From assembly GCF_946479755.1 (NCBI RefSeq), contig NZ_CAMLHC010000020.1, positions 84,072 through 148,071 on the forward strand: DNA of 64,000 bases, given 5' to 3'. The translations under genes were made by a program, and so were the position numbers. The notes below the pieces were generated by a model, which was given only the letters and a program-made list of their open reading frames with translations, searched no databases and was not told where the DNA came from. This stretch comes from an uncultured Chitinophaga sp. (lineage in GTDB: Bacteria > Bacteroidota > Bacteroidia > Chitinophagales > Chitinophagaceae). This document shows positions 1 through 7,830 of this stretch, piece by piece. The first letter of the stretch is position 1. Each line of letters starts with the position of its first letter.

Positions 1-2008
1 GGATGATTTCATTCAGCAGGGTGCGTTTGGCATAGAAGGCGGGCAGTTCAGCAACGGTGATGCCATATGCTTTAGCGCGGCCTTCTGCCCAGGCGCCTTC
101 CCATATTTTGCTGTCGGAGATGACCGCATCCGGGTTGACAACGTTGACGCGTATACGGTCTTTTCCCAGTTCTGCTGCGTTGAGCCTGCTAAGATGCAGT
201 TGCGCTGCTTTAGCTGAGCCGTAGGCGGCATTGTCCGGGCCGCTCATCAGGGCGTTTTTGCTGACGATATTGATCACATCGCCGCCGAGCTGTTGTTTTC
301 TCATCACCTCTACGCCGGCCTGGGTAACGAGGAACTGTCCTTTTACGAGCACGTCGTAGAGCAGGTCCCAGTCGGCCTCTGTGTGGGCTTCCAGCGGTTT
401 GGAGATAGAGAGGCCCGCGCAGTTCACGATGAGGTCTACCCCACCGAAGCTGAGGGCCGCCTGGGCAAACGCCTGATGGATGGTGGCCGGGCGGGTGACG
501 TCGAGCAGCGCGGCCGCAAACGCATCTTTACCGGCGTGCTGTTCAAACTCCCGGCCGGCGTTCTGCAGGCGGTTTTCATCGTTATCGCTGATCACCACCA
601 CGGCGCCTTCTGCCACAAACTTGCGGGCGATGGCTTTGCCGATACCGCCGGCGCTGCCGGTCACCAGCGCCACACGGCCACTGAGCGCTTTAGGCTTCGG
701 CATCCGTTGCAGTTTAGCTTCCTCCAGCAACCAGTATTCTATGTTGAAAGCTTCCTGCCTTGGTAACGAAATATACTCAGAAATTGCTTCAGATCCACGC
801 ATTACGTGGATGGCGTTGATATAAAATTCAGCGGCCACGCGGGCGGTCTGTTTGTCTTTGGCGAAGGTGAACATGCCGATGCCGGGCCACAGTATCACTA
901 CCGGGTTGGGGTCGCGCATAGCGGGACTGTTATCATGTTTGCACTGCTGATAATATTCCGTGTACATGCCACGATAGGCTTCAAAGAGCGGCGCGATCCT
1001 GTTCTTTATCGCCGGCAGGTCTTGCAGGTCTTCCTCCGGGGCGAGGTCCAGCACCAGGGGAGATATTTTCGTCCGCAGGAAGTGGTCCGGGCAACTGGTG
1101 CCCATGGGTGCCAGGCGGTGCAGGTCTTTCGCGTTGATGAATTCCATGACGTCCGGTGCGTCCGTAAAATGTCCAACCATCGACTGGCAGGACGAGGCGA
1201 AGCCTCTCAGTACCGGCGCCAGTGCGGCCGCCTGGCTGCGGCGTTGTTCTGCAGGCAGTTCCGGTATTACCTTGCCGCCGAATACGGCAGGCTGCTGCGC
1301 TACTTTCGCATCGATGTAATCCGCCGCTTTGTCGATCACTGCCAGCGTGTTCAGGTAACATTCATACGCCGTATCACCCCAGGTAAAGAGGCCGTGAGAG
1401 CCGAGGATGATGCCACGGATACCAGGGTTGTCGTGCAGGCATTTCCGCAGCTGCAGTCCCAGGTCGAAGCCGGGGCGCTGCCAGGGCACCCAGCCGATGG
1501 TGCCGCCGAACAGTTCCTGTGTGATCTGTTGTCCGTTTTTTGCGGCAGCGATGGCGATCACCGCATCCGGATGCAGGTGGTCGATATGTTTAAAGGGCAG
1601 GAAAGCGTGCAGCGGGGTATCGATGGATGGAGGCCGGGAGGCAGGATCATACAGACAGAGGTTGAACAGCTCCACCATCTCATCTTCAAAGGCGATGCCG
1701 CGGTATACGTTCTCCAGGCTGCGGAGGCGGTCAGTATATAGCGCCGCGAGGCCATTGCGTTTCAGGGTGCCGAGGTCACCGCCGGAGCCTTTTACCCACA
1801 TGACTTCCGTTTCGTTGCCGGTGAGCGGGTCCGGCACGACAGCTTTACAGGAGGTGTTGCCGCCGCCGTAATTGGTGAGGCGCAGATCAGCGCCCAGCAG
1901 ATTGGAGCGGTATATCAGCAGCGCTACTTCATCGCCGGCCATAGCCGCCGCCGTAGCGTCATCCCATAAATAACTGACATTTTTAAACTGTGTTCTTTGC
2001 AGCGACAT
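1..2008 (-). CDS. rhaD: Bifunctional rhamnulose-1-phosphate aldolase / short-chain dehydrogenase, 3' end cut by window edge
   Basis: Seen by direct translation from ATG at 2008; the frame stays open to base 1, so about 669 residues are visible and the C-terminus is missing. Residues 1-430 are a class II aldolase: a GGGNTSCK phosphate-binding loop near 48-55, HIDHLH at 141-146 and LGSHG near 203-207 supply the expected metal ligands. Residues about 435-669 are a short-chain dehydrogenase with TGSAGGIG (cofactor loop, about 445) and YGSAK (catalytic Tyr/Lys, about 595). The family is known to cleave L-rhamnulose 1-phosphate to DHAP and L-lactaldehyde and to oxidise the lactaldehyde. The gene follows rhaT by 8 bases, so the two are probably one operon. 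Full-length members are about 700 residues, so roughly 30-40 are lost. Confidence 0.93.
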   Translation of the reverse strand, partial: MSLQRTQFKNVSYLWDDATAAAMAGDEVALLIYRSNLLGADLRLTNYGGGNTSCKAVVPDPLTGNETEVMWVKGSGGDLGTLKRNGLAALYTDRLRSLENVYRGIAFEDEMVELFNLCLYDPASRPPSIDTPLHAFLPFKHIDHLHPDAVIAIAAAKNGQQITQELFGGTIGWVPWQRPGFDLGLQLRKCLHDNPGIRGIILGSHGLFTWGDTAYECYLNTLAVIDKAADYIDAKVAQQPAVFGGKVIPELPAEQRRSQAAALAPVLRGFASSCQSMVGHFTDAPDVMEFINAKDLHRLAPMGTSCPDHFLRTKISPLVLDLAPEEDLQDLPAIKNRIAPLFEAYRGMYTEYYQQCKHDNSPAMRDPNPVVILWPGIGMFTFAKDKQTARVAAEFYINAIHVMRGSEAISEYISLPRQEAFNIEYWLLEEAKLQRMPKPKALSGRVALVTGSAGGIGKAIARKFVAEGAVVVISDNDENRLQNAGREFEQHAGKDAFAAALLDVTRPATIHQAFAQAALSFGGVDLIVNCAGLSISKPLEAHTEADWDLLYDVLVKGQFLVTQAGVEVMRKQQLGGDVINIVSKNALMSGPDNAAYGSAKAAQLHLSRLNAAELGKDRIRVNVVNPDAVISDSKIWEGAWAEGRAKAYGITVAELPAFYAKRTLLNEII

Positions 2009-2016
2009 ACAAATAT

Positions 2017-3072
2017 TTATTTAAGAGAATTTCCGTAACCAACGATTAATACAGAAAGGAGAATAGTAAGATTTCCGGCGATGATGGTGGCTTTGGCCCT
2101 GGTGCTGACGCCCTTCCATTCTTTCAGTGCCAATCCCCAGAGATTAGCGATCAGGATGATGAAAGCCATGTGCAGTATCCAGGAGCTGGCGCCGTTGCCC
2201 AGTTTGCTTTCGCCCATGCCATAAAAGAAAAACTGCAGGAACCACGTCACGCCCGCCAGCGCAGAGAAAAAGTAGTTGGCCGCCAGCGGCGTTTGTTTGT
2301 TCGTATAGTCCTTGTAGGAACGGTTGCGCAGGTTCAGCAGTACACACCATACCAGGTTGGTGGTAAGTCCGCCCCAGAGAAGCACCACATAGGTAACATT
2401 GTTCTGGTATAAAGGTTCAAGCCCGCGCGCCACCGCCATCTCCGCCATGCTTTTCCCCGCTTCTATGCCGTATACAAAACAGGAGCTGAGAACGCCCGAG
2501 ATAACCCCAACTATCAGTCCTTTTACCACGTTAAACTCCGCCACCGCTTTTTTCTTTTCTTCTTCCGGCAGCTCTTTTTCCTTCATCATGCCGGCTTTAC
2601 CGCAGATGCAGATGCCTGCGAGGCATACCAGCATGCCTGCCAGCACTACCTGTCCCCAGGGGCTGCCGATCATGTCCGACAAGGATGTTTTTCCGGCCGT
2701 GGGCACTATGTTATAATACACGGCCGGCACCAGTGCGCCGAACAGCGAGCAGCAGCCCAGCATCACCGAATTACCGAGCGACATGCCAAGGTAACGGATG
2801 CCCAGCCCGTAGGTGAGGCCGCCGATACCCCAGAGGAGGCCGAACACATAGGTGGCCCCCAGCGTGCTCCATGACGCCTGCGCGATCAACTCAGCGAACC
2901 CCGGCAGGGTAAGCCATGCTGCCAGCGGGGGTACGATCAGCCAGGAGAACAGTCCGCCGGCCAGCCAATACGATTCCCATTGCCAGCCTTTTACTTTTTT
3001 GAAGGGCATATAGAAGCTGCCCGAGGCGAAGCCGCCTATGAAGTGGAATATTATACCTGCAATTACAGCCAT
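2017..3072 (-). CDS. rhaT: L-rhamnose/proton symporter RhaT
   Basis: 351 residues with about ten hydrophobic segments, the usual length and layout of RhaT in the drug/metabolite transporter superfamily. The start (MAVIAGIIFHFIGGF) and the stretch FASGSFYMPFKKVKGWQWE are characteristic of this family. It imports L-rhamnose with a proton across the inner membrane. It lies 8 bases upstream of rhaD on the same strand, which fixes the substrate with good confidence. The kinase and isomerase genes of the pathway are not in the window. No convincing -7 box was found upstream. Confidence 0.93.
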   Translation of the reverse strand: MAVIAGIIFHFIGGFASGSFYMPFKKVKGWQWESYWLAGGLFSWLIVPPLAAWLTLPGFAELIAQASWSTLGATYVFGLLWGIGGLTYGLGIRYLGMSLGNSVMLGCCSLFGALVPAVYYNIVPTAGKTSLSDMIGSPWGQVVLAGMLVCLAGICICGKAGMMKEKELPEEEKKKAVAEFNVVKGLIVGVISGVLSSCFVYGIEAGKSMAEMAVARGLEPLYQNNVTYVVLLWGGLTTNLVWCVLLNLRNRSYKDYTNKQTPLAANYFFSALAGVTWFLQFFFYGMGESKLGNGASSWILHMAFIILIANLWGLALKEWKGVSTRAKATIIAGNLTILLSVLIVGYGNSLK

Positions 3073-3407
3073 GTGGAATTTTTTGTATCTGTTTTACTAA
3101 AGTAGATAAATCAGCGGGCCGGGCTGTCATGCACTGTTATGGGGTGGTCTAAATTCACTTTAATACTACATTTCAGCTTTTTTACGCGATACTGCAATTC
3201 TCAAAAAAATGATCCCCGGAGAATCACCTGGATCGGATTTCGATCATTTACAAGTGGTTAACATTTAGAGAGATGGATTGGTGGATATTGCGGGCAGTTC
3301 ATCAAAACAACCGGATTATGTTTGTAAACCTACCATCAGCAGCGATCGTTTTCAGGTTATTTGAAAAAGGTAAGCTGGCCACTAAAAACACCCTTATAAG
3401 AATTACG
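3073..3407. other. Intergenic region between rhaT and the Panacea-domain gene
   Basis: Divergent promoter region for rhaT (minus) and the Panacea gene (plus). It becomes A+T rich towards the right. It holds a perfect plus-strand TAnnTTTG box at 3317-3324 and a small GATCG/CGATC inverted repeat at about 3231-3245. No RNA gene or clear operator was seen. An open frame continues upstream of the chosen Panacea start to 3273, so part of this stretch would be coding if that start were used. Confidence 0.5.
3317..3324 (+). promoter_or_regulatory. Candidate -7 box (TATGTTTG) of the Panacea gene
   Basis: Exact match to the Bacteroidota -7 consensus TAnnTTTG, 83 bases before the ATG at 3408. No good TTTG lies 19-21 bases upstream. 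It sits inside the longer possible reading frame, which is why the shorter protein start is preferred. Confidence 0.4.
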
Positions 3408-3941
3408 ATGATTTTAATGAAAAGACGTTTTAAGCGGTACAAACCATATCAACCGGCGCCAGCAATACACACGGCCAACCAGATAGCAGACTGGTTTCTG
3501 GCGAAACTGGACACCAACGCCGGAGATACGATTTCGCCACGAAAACTACAGAAGCTGGTATACTATGCGCAAGCATGGCACCTAACCGCATTTCGTCAGC
3601 CGCTCTTTAATGACCCTATCCAGGCATGGGTACATGGCCCTGTTATTCCAGCACTGTACGAGCGGTTTAAAAATAGCGGCCGGGATTGCCTTAACGAGGT
3701 AAACAACAGTGGCTTGGAAAAAATTGATTTTCCCAAAGAAACGGAGGCACTGTTAAACGAAGTGTATACGGTCTACGGAGAACATTCTGCCAGCTATCTG
3801 GAACAGCTAATCCATCGTGAAACGCCCTGGATAAAAGCAAGAAAAGGATTACAGCTGTATCAGCATTCGGATGCGATCATTACAGCTGAGTCTATGATTA
3901 ATTATTATAGTGCTTTAAAAAATGGGGAAAAAACATCATAA
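3408..3941 (+). CDS. Panacea (SocA-like) domain protein, probable antitoxin
   Basis: 178 residues from ATG 3408 (alternatives: in-frame start 3273 or ATG 3417). After a basic N-terminus (KRRFKRYKPYQP) the protein has the Panacea/SocA pattern: ANQIADWFLAK, then SPRKLQKLVYYAQAWHL, then the conserved WVHGPVIPALYERFK, and a C-terminal helical part with ETPWIKAR. Panacea domains are known as antitoxin modules that neutralise many unrelated toxins encoded next to them. The stop overlaps the next ORF by 20 bases, the tight coupling usual in toxin-antitoxin operons. The -7 box at 3317 would place the start of transcription after the longer start codon. Antitoxin function is inferred from domain and context. 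Confidence 0.8.
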   Translation: MILMKRRFKRYKPYQPAPAIHTANQIADWFLAKLDTNAGDTISPRKLQKLVYYAQAWHLTAFRQPLFNDPIQAWVHGPVIPALYERFKNSGRDCLNEVNNSGLEKIDFPKETEALLNEVYTVYGEHSASYLEQLIHRETPWIKARKGLQLYQHSDAIITAESMINYYSALKNGEKTS

Positions 3942-4386
3942 CCGCAGCATCATTCCTCATAGAATTGTTGGATCCGAACAAACACATCGATACATCTCCG
4001 CTAATCAGGCAATAATGCATGATTGGTGGCAAGGGGGTAATCAAGCCCACATACTTGTGTCTATCCGGTTTCTTCAACATGACTATGAATGCTTTTCAGA
4101 TTGGGGAAAAACAGAAATGAAAGTATTCTGGTATTTTCAGTCCAAACTTCACAAATTCACCTGGCAGCAGGTTTATGACACTTCCCGTAAGTCCGATAAA
4201 AATGGATTTGGATATACTAGAATTTCACGAAGTATATATCCTGAGAGTGAATTCAAAAAATCGCTGGATGATGAGATAGAACTATTTGAACTACGGGTTG
4301 ATCAGGCCAAAAGGGTTCACGGCTTTCGTATAAGATCAGTATTTTACTTATGCTGGCTGGATAAGGGACATAAAATTTGCGCCTGA
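3922..4386 (+). CDS. Unrecognised 154-residue protein, candidate toxin partner of the Panacea protein
   Basis: Overlaps the end of the Panacea gene by 20 bases in another frame, suggesting translational coupling. The protein is basic, without signal peptide or membrane segment. I do not recognise a family with certainty. The C-terminal part (ELRVDQAKRVHGFRIRS, then FYLCWLDKGHKIC) recalls the end of small RNase-type toxins, where an R-x-x-G-F-R strand precedes W-L/F-D-x-x-H, but this is only resemblance. Position and overlap make it the natural toxin candidate. The A+T-rich composition of this island suggests horizontal acquisition. Confidence 0.6.
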   Translation: MGKKHHNRSIIPHRIVGSEQTHRYISANQAIMHDWWQGGNQAHILVSIRFLQHDYECFSDWGKTEMKVFWYFQSKLHKFTWQQVYDTSRKSDKNGFGYTRISRSIYPESEFKKSLDDEIELFELRVDQAKRVHGFRIRSVFYLCWLDKGHKICA

Positions 4387-4423
4387 TAATACATAAACAA
4401 TGCATTACAGAAAAATCGAACTA

Positions 4424-4438
4424 TCAAGTTATACTTGA
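4424..4438. promoter_or_regulatory. Inverted repeat TCAAGT-TAT-ACTTGA, possible operator
   Basis: Perfect 6-base arms around 3 bases. It carries the octamer CTTGACAG (4434-4441), which recurs inside the larger palindrome at 4472-4508, so one regulator may bind both. It lies after the stop of the candidate toxin and before the RhuM/Fic gene. Confidence 0.45.
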
Positions 4439-4471
4439 CAGTTGATCCTGATAACCATGAAAGACGTCTCC

Positions 4472-4508
4472 AGATTGAGCTGTCAAGGAATCCTTGACAG
4501 CTCAATCT
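4472..4508. promoter_or_regulatory. Perfect 37-base palindrome upstream of the RhuM/Fic gene
   Basis: Two 18-base arms (4472-4489 and 4491-4508) around one base, each containing CTGTCAAG/CTTGACAG. The right arm ends 22 bases before the -7 box at 4531, so it would cover the -33 region: the expected place for a repressor operator. It could also form a hairpin at the 3' end of the upstream transcript, but the T-run (about 4519-4525) starts more than 10 bases after the stem, so an operator is more likely. Confidence 0.6.
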
Positions 4509-4530
4509 ATAGAATTAAATTTTTTAAATA

Positions 4531-4538
4531 TATCTTTG
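4531..4538 (+). promoter_or_regulatory. Candidate -7 box (TATCTTTG) of the RhuM/Fic gene
   Basis: Exact match to TAnnTTTG, 40 bases before the ATG at 4579, which gives a leader of about 30 bases. The -33 region falls on or next to the palindrome. Confidence 0.55.
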
Positions 4539-4578
4539 CGCGTCATCTATAGATTTAATAACCCCAAAACCTAAAGTC

Positions 4579-5454
4579 ATGTTCAGCATTAACATTGCAG
4601 GAAACAACCCCGCATTCTCCTACCAGACATTTACAGAACGTACCACTGTCCACCTGTACATCGACCATAACACTATCTGGATCACGCCTCAACAGATCGC
4701 GACATTATTTCGCGAGCCTGAGAAAGAGATCCGTCATCATATCAATATGGTTTATCTGGAAGGGGAAGCCGAAGAAGCATCTACCAACAATGGCACCGAT
4801 AGCTATGCACTGGAAATAGCCATTGCCATTGCTTACCGCATTCCCTCCAAACGCTGCATACAGTTCCGGTCCTGGGTCAGCAAAACGCTCAACGCCCAAC
4901 TGGTACCTGCCGCCCCGGCCGTACCTGGCGACGAAGCAGCTGCATTACAGCAGGTGCTGACCGATTATGCCTATGCGTTAGACATTCTTGATCAGTACGA
5001 TCATCAGCGGTTACAGCTCACCGGCACCACGGCAGACAATCTTTTCCACATTACCTATCCGGCAGCCATGGCGGCTATCCACGGACTGAAAGACAAGTTC
5101 GGAGGCAGCAGCCTCTTTGGCAATGAAAAAGACGACTCCTTCCGCAGTTCCCTGGCGGTGATTTACCAGACGTTCGACGGCATGGCGTTATACCCCGGCG
5201 TAGAAGAGAAAGCAGCGCACCTGTTATACTTTGTGGTCAAAAACCACTCGTTTTCAGATGGCAACAAGCGGATCGCTGCTTTTCTGTTTGTCTGGTTTAT
5301 GGGAAAAAATAATTTGCTCTACCGGAAAGACGGGTCCAAACGTATCGCGGACAACGCACTCGTAGCCATGACACTGATGATTGCAGAAAGTAAAGCAGAT
5401 GAAATGGACATGATGATTAAAGTAGTGGTAAACCTTATCAATACAATGAATTGA
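4579..5454 (+). CDS. RhuM-like N-terminus fused to Fic/DOC domain
   Basis: 291 residues. Residues about 18-112 match the RhuM N-terminal module (TIWITPQQIATLF, then AYRIPSKRCIQFRSWV). Residues about 150-285 are a Fic/DOC domain with the motif HSFSDGNKR at 223-231, preceded by EEKAAHLLYFVVKN. Fic proteins transfer AMP or other phosphate-containing groups to target proteins through the motif His; DOC-type variants phosphorylate. Here the motif keeps the catalytic His and the G-N pair but ends in K-R, as in other RhuM-Fic fusions, so the exact reaction cannot be assigned. No obvious inhibitory S/T-x-x-x-E-G/N helix was noticed. The gene converges on the sigma gene with 9 bases between stops. Confidence 0.88.
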   Translation: MFSINIAGNNPAFSYQTFTERTTVHLYIDHNTIWITPQQIATLFREPEKEIRHHINMVYLEGEAEEASTNNGTDSYALEIAIAIAYRIPSKRCIQFRSWVSKTLNAQLVPAAPAVPGDEAAALQQVLTDYAYALDILDQYDHQRLQLTGTTADNLFHITYPAAMAAIHGLKDKFGGSSLFGNEKDDSFRSSLAVIYQTFDGMALYPGVEEKAAHLLYFVVKNHSFSDGNKRIAAFLFVWFMGKNNLLYRKDGSKRIADNALVAMTLMIAESKADEMDMMIKVVVNLINTMN

Positions 5455-5463
5455 TACCGGATA

Positions 5464-6042
5464 TCAAACTCCTTCTACCAACATCTGTTTCCGCAGGTTC
5501 ATGATCGCGTAACGTACCCTGCCCAACGCGGTATTGATACTGATACCAATCGTCTGGGCCATCTCTTTGTAACTCAGGTCTGCATAATATCGTAAGATCA
5601 CCGCTTCCCGCTGTACCGGCGGCAGCTGGTCCAGCATAGCGCCGATCTCCTGGTTGGTTTCATGCGTGATCAGGTGATGTTCAGCACTGTGTTCCATCAG
5701 GTCCAGGCTGTCACCCATCTCATCATTATAGGGAGCTACCATCGTTTTACCCCAGGCGCTGGCTTTACGGAAATGGCTGATACAGCAGTTGTGGGCAATC
5801 CGTACCGCCCAGGCGAGGAAACGGTTATTGTCAGCATATTGCCCGCTATGCAGGGCGTTGACAATCTTGATGAAAACTTCCTGAAAAATATCTTCTGCCA
5901 GATCGCGGTTACGCACCAGCAGCACGATAGTGGTATATAATCTGTTTTTATGACGATGTACCAGCGTGGTGAACGCGTGGTTGTCGCCGTCTACGTACAG
6001 TCGGATCAACTCGTGGTCGGTAAAATCAGAATACTTGTTCAT
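5464..6042 (-). CDS. RNA polymerase ECF sigma factor (sigma-70 family), no adjacent FecR
   Basis: 192 residues. Region 2 spans about 1-90 (DHELIRLYVDGDNHAF, then DLAEDIFQEVFIKI) and region 4 about 130-185 (LPPVQREAVILRYYADLSY and an HTH continuing GISINTALGRVRYAI). No anti-sigma gene is next to it, unlike the two other sigma genes in the window. It lies after the terminator-like hairpin that closes the T9SS gene train. In Porphyromonas an ECF factor (SigP) acts with PorX on T9SS genes; a similar link here is only a suggestion from position. Confidence 0.9.
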   Translation of the reverse strand: MNKYSDFTDHELIRLYVDGDNHAFTTLVHRHKNRLYTTIVLLVRNRDLAEDIFQEVFIKIVNALHSGQYADNNRFLAWAVRIAHNCCISHFRKASAWGKTMVAPYNDEMGDSLDLMEHSAEHHLITHETNQEIGAMLDQLPPVQREAVILRYYADLSYKEMAQTIGISINTALGRVRYAIMNLRKQMLVEGV

Positions 6043-6080
6043 ACACAGGTTTCAAGCGTTAAAAAATAGGTTCAGGAAAC

Positions 6081-6102
6081 GGTCTCCCTCGACAGGGAGA
6101 CC
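6081..6102 (-). terminator. Hairpin after the collagen-like lipoprotein gene
   Basis: Perfect 9-base arms (GGTCTCCCT / AGGGAGACC) around CGAC, 37 bases beyond the stop of the lipoprotein gene. The T-rich tract on the minus strand is delayed (TATTTTTTAA about 20 bases later), so strength is uncertain. It is a plausible end for the T9SS gene train and separates it from the sigma gene. Confidence 0.55.
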
Positions 6103-6138
6103 ATAGTTTCTATATGCTGGAGGCTATGAGTAAATAAC

Positions 6139-6729
6139 CTAGTCTTGCAGGTTCAGCACCTGCCGAACCTGGCTATAATTTTTCCAGTCCAGGCTGCTGG
6201 CGGAGCGGGCAGACACGCCACCCGGCACGATCACGTACCGGTACTGATAACGTTTACCAGCGGTAGTCGTCTGGGTACTGGGATTACCATTAGAAATAAG
6301 GTTGATGGATTTGGATGCGGCCACATAACGGATCAGCGTCCCAAACTCATCGGTGTAAGGCAACAGCACAATGCTCTGCTGGGAAGCCGTCCCGAGGTTG
6401 ATATACACATTCACCAGCGCATTGGCCAATACGGCAGAATCCAGTTTAGGCGCATTGATAGCGGCAGCGTACAACACCGTGTCTACCGTACCATCAGGAT
6501 TGGTCACTGTCTGCGCGCCCTGAAAACGAACATCCAGCCAGCCGGAATAAATAACATTCGCAGATCCCGGATCCCCCGGATCACCTTTAGGGCCCTGTGG
6601 CCCCTGTGCACCGTTAGAACCATTAGGACCGGCAGGTCCCTGCGGACCGTCTTTAGAGCAGGACATGAAGCAAACTACAACAGCGAGAATAAGTGCATAG
6701 GGCATGCAGCGCAATACTTGTTTCATCAT
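6139..6729 (-). CDS. Collagen-like lipoprotein
   Basis: 196 residues (start MM at 6729/6726). Lipoprotein signal with Cys near residue 24 (CFMSC-SKDG). Residues 28-56 are nine G-X-Y collagen triplets rich in Pro (GPQGPAGPNG, then GPKGDPGDPGS). The remaining about 140 residues are a globular part rich in beta-strand residues, which I do not recognise beyond its frequent occurrence after short collagen stretches in Bacteroidota lipoproteins. As the last gene of the T9SS/adhesin train, it is probably a cell-envelope protein that goes with the adhesins. Nine triplets are short for a stable triple helix; trimerisation is possible but unproven. Confidence 0.8.
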   Translation of the reverse strand: MMKQVLRCMPYALILAVVVCFMSCSKDGPQGPAGPNGSNGAQGPQGPKGDPGDPGSANVIYSGWLDVRFQGAQTVTNPDGTVDTVLYAAAINAPKLDSAVLANALVNVYINLGTASQQSIVLLPYTDEFGTLIRYVAASKSINLISNGNPSTQTTTAGKRYQYRYVIVPGGVSARSASSLDWKNYSQVRQVLNLQD

Positions 6730-6767
6730 TACAATTTGAGTTTAAGTGTTTATTTTGATTGATGTTT

Positions 6768-7796
6768 CTACCATACATTCCGCGGACAGGTATCGCCGTA
6801 TTTGTTACCCAGCAGGAAACCGATCATGATCTCATGCGATCCCTTGCTGACGGTATTTAACGTCGACGCCGTATAGTCGTAGGAGTAACCGATATTGAAA
6901 GTGGAGTTGATGTTCACCCCGAACATGCCCGCCACGCCGTCATGCAGGCGATACGATGCACCCGCCCAGAAACGGTCACGGAACATCATGCGTGCGTTGA
7001 CATCCACGCTGACCGGCATAGCGGTGATAAACTTTACCATTACGGAAGGCAGCACGTTGATATCATCGTTGATCCATAAGCGGTAGCCCGTCGTAAAAAA
7101 GAGGTGGGGCACCAGCTTTCCCTGGTACAGGCTGTCGCCCGCCAGCTTACCATTATCAAAACCAATCTTCTGCGGGATAATATTCTGTGCAGAAGCTCCT
7201 GCAAAGAAATCAGCGGCATACAGCCACAGACCGGCGCCGATGTCCGGACGCCAGCGGTTCAGGATGCCCGTACCGTTGATGGCGGGATCGTTAGGGTCCA
7301 GGAAACCCACCTTACCGGCATCGAGGCTCACCTGCTGCATACCGAGTGATAAACCCGCACTCAGGCTCATGGTGGGCGTGAGGTTGATATGATGCGCGTA
7401 GGCGGCGCTGATGGCAAAACGGTTGAGCGGACCAGCTTTGTCATTCAGGATGGTCAGGCCGGCGCCAGGGTGCGGCGGAGGCGTCGTATAGTCGCGCCAG
7501 TAAGCTTTTCCCCGCGGATTTTCCCCGGGCATCTCAAAGCCTGTAGGCGAAGCACTGCTGTAATCCGATTTGCGCAACGGCCCATGCACCGTCAGATAGG
7601 TGGTCACCGGCGCACCATTCAACCCCGCCCACTGATGCCGGTGGCTCAGGCGCAGGTCCCAGTAGTTTTCTATTCCTGCCACAGCAGGATTGATGATGAA
7701 AGGATTCATGATATACTGTGTGTAGTGCGGCTGTTGCTGCGCCTGCACCCACATCGCCATCAATCCTATCAGACCAGTTAACACAAACTTTTTCAT
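6768..7796 (-). CDS. PorP/SprF family T9SS outer-membrane protein (first copy)
   Basis: 342 residues with an N-terminal signal peptide ending near VQA-QQQPHYTQYIMNPF. The Q-x-P-H-Y-T-Q-Y start, the N-P-A-V-A-G turn and the alternating strands of a 12-14 stranded barrel are the PorP/SprF signature. In Flavobacterium SprF is needed to secrete SprB, an adhesin with a type B C-terminal domain. A second copy lies at 9850-10854, and two type B proteins are encoded upstream, so each may serve one of them. Starts 34 bases after the stop of the OmpA gene. Confidence 0.9.
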   Translation of the reverse strand: MKKFVLTGLIGLMAMWVQAQQQPHYTQYIMNPFIINPAVAGIENYWDLRLSHRHQWAGLNGAPVTTYLTVHGPLRKSDYSSASPTGFEMPGENPRGKAYWRDYTTPPPHPGAGLTILNDKAGPLNRFAISAAYAHHINLTPTMSLSAGLSLGMQQVSLDAGKVGFLDPNDPAINGTGILNRWRPDIGAGLWLYAADFFAGASAQNIIPQKIGFDNGKLAGDSLYQGKLVPHLFFTTGYRLWINDDINVLPSVMVKFITAMPVSVDVNARMMFRDRFWAGASYRLHDGVAGMFGVNINSTFNIGYSYDYTASTLNTVSKGSHEIMIGFLLGNKYGDTCPRNVW

Positions 7797-7830
7797 GACT
7801 CAATGTTTTAGGTTAAAAACAGGTCCGCTC

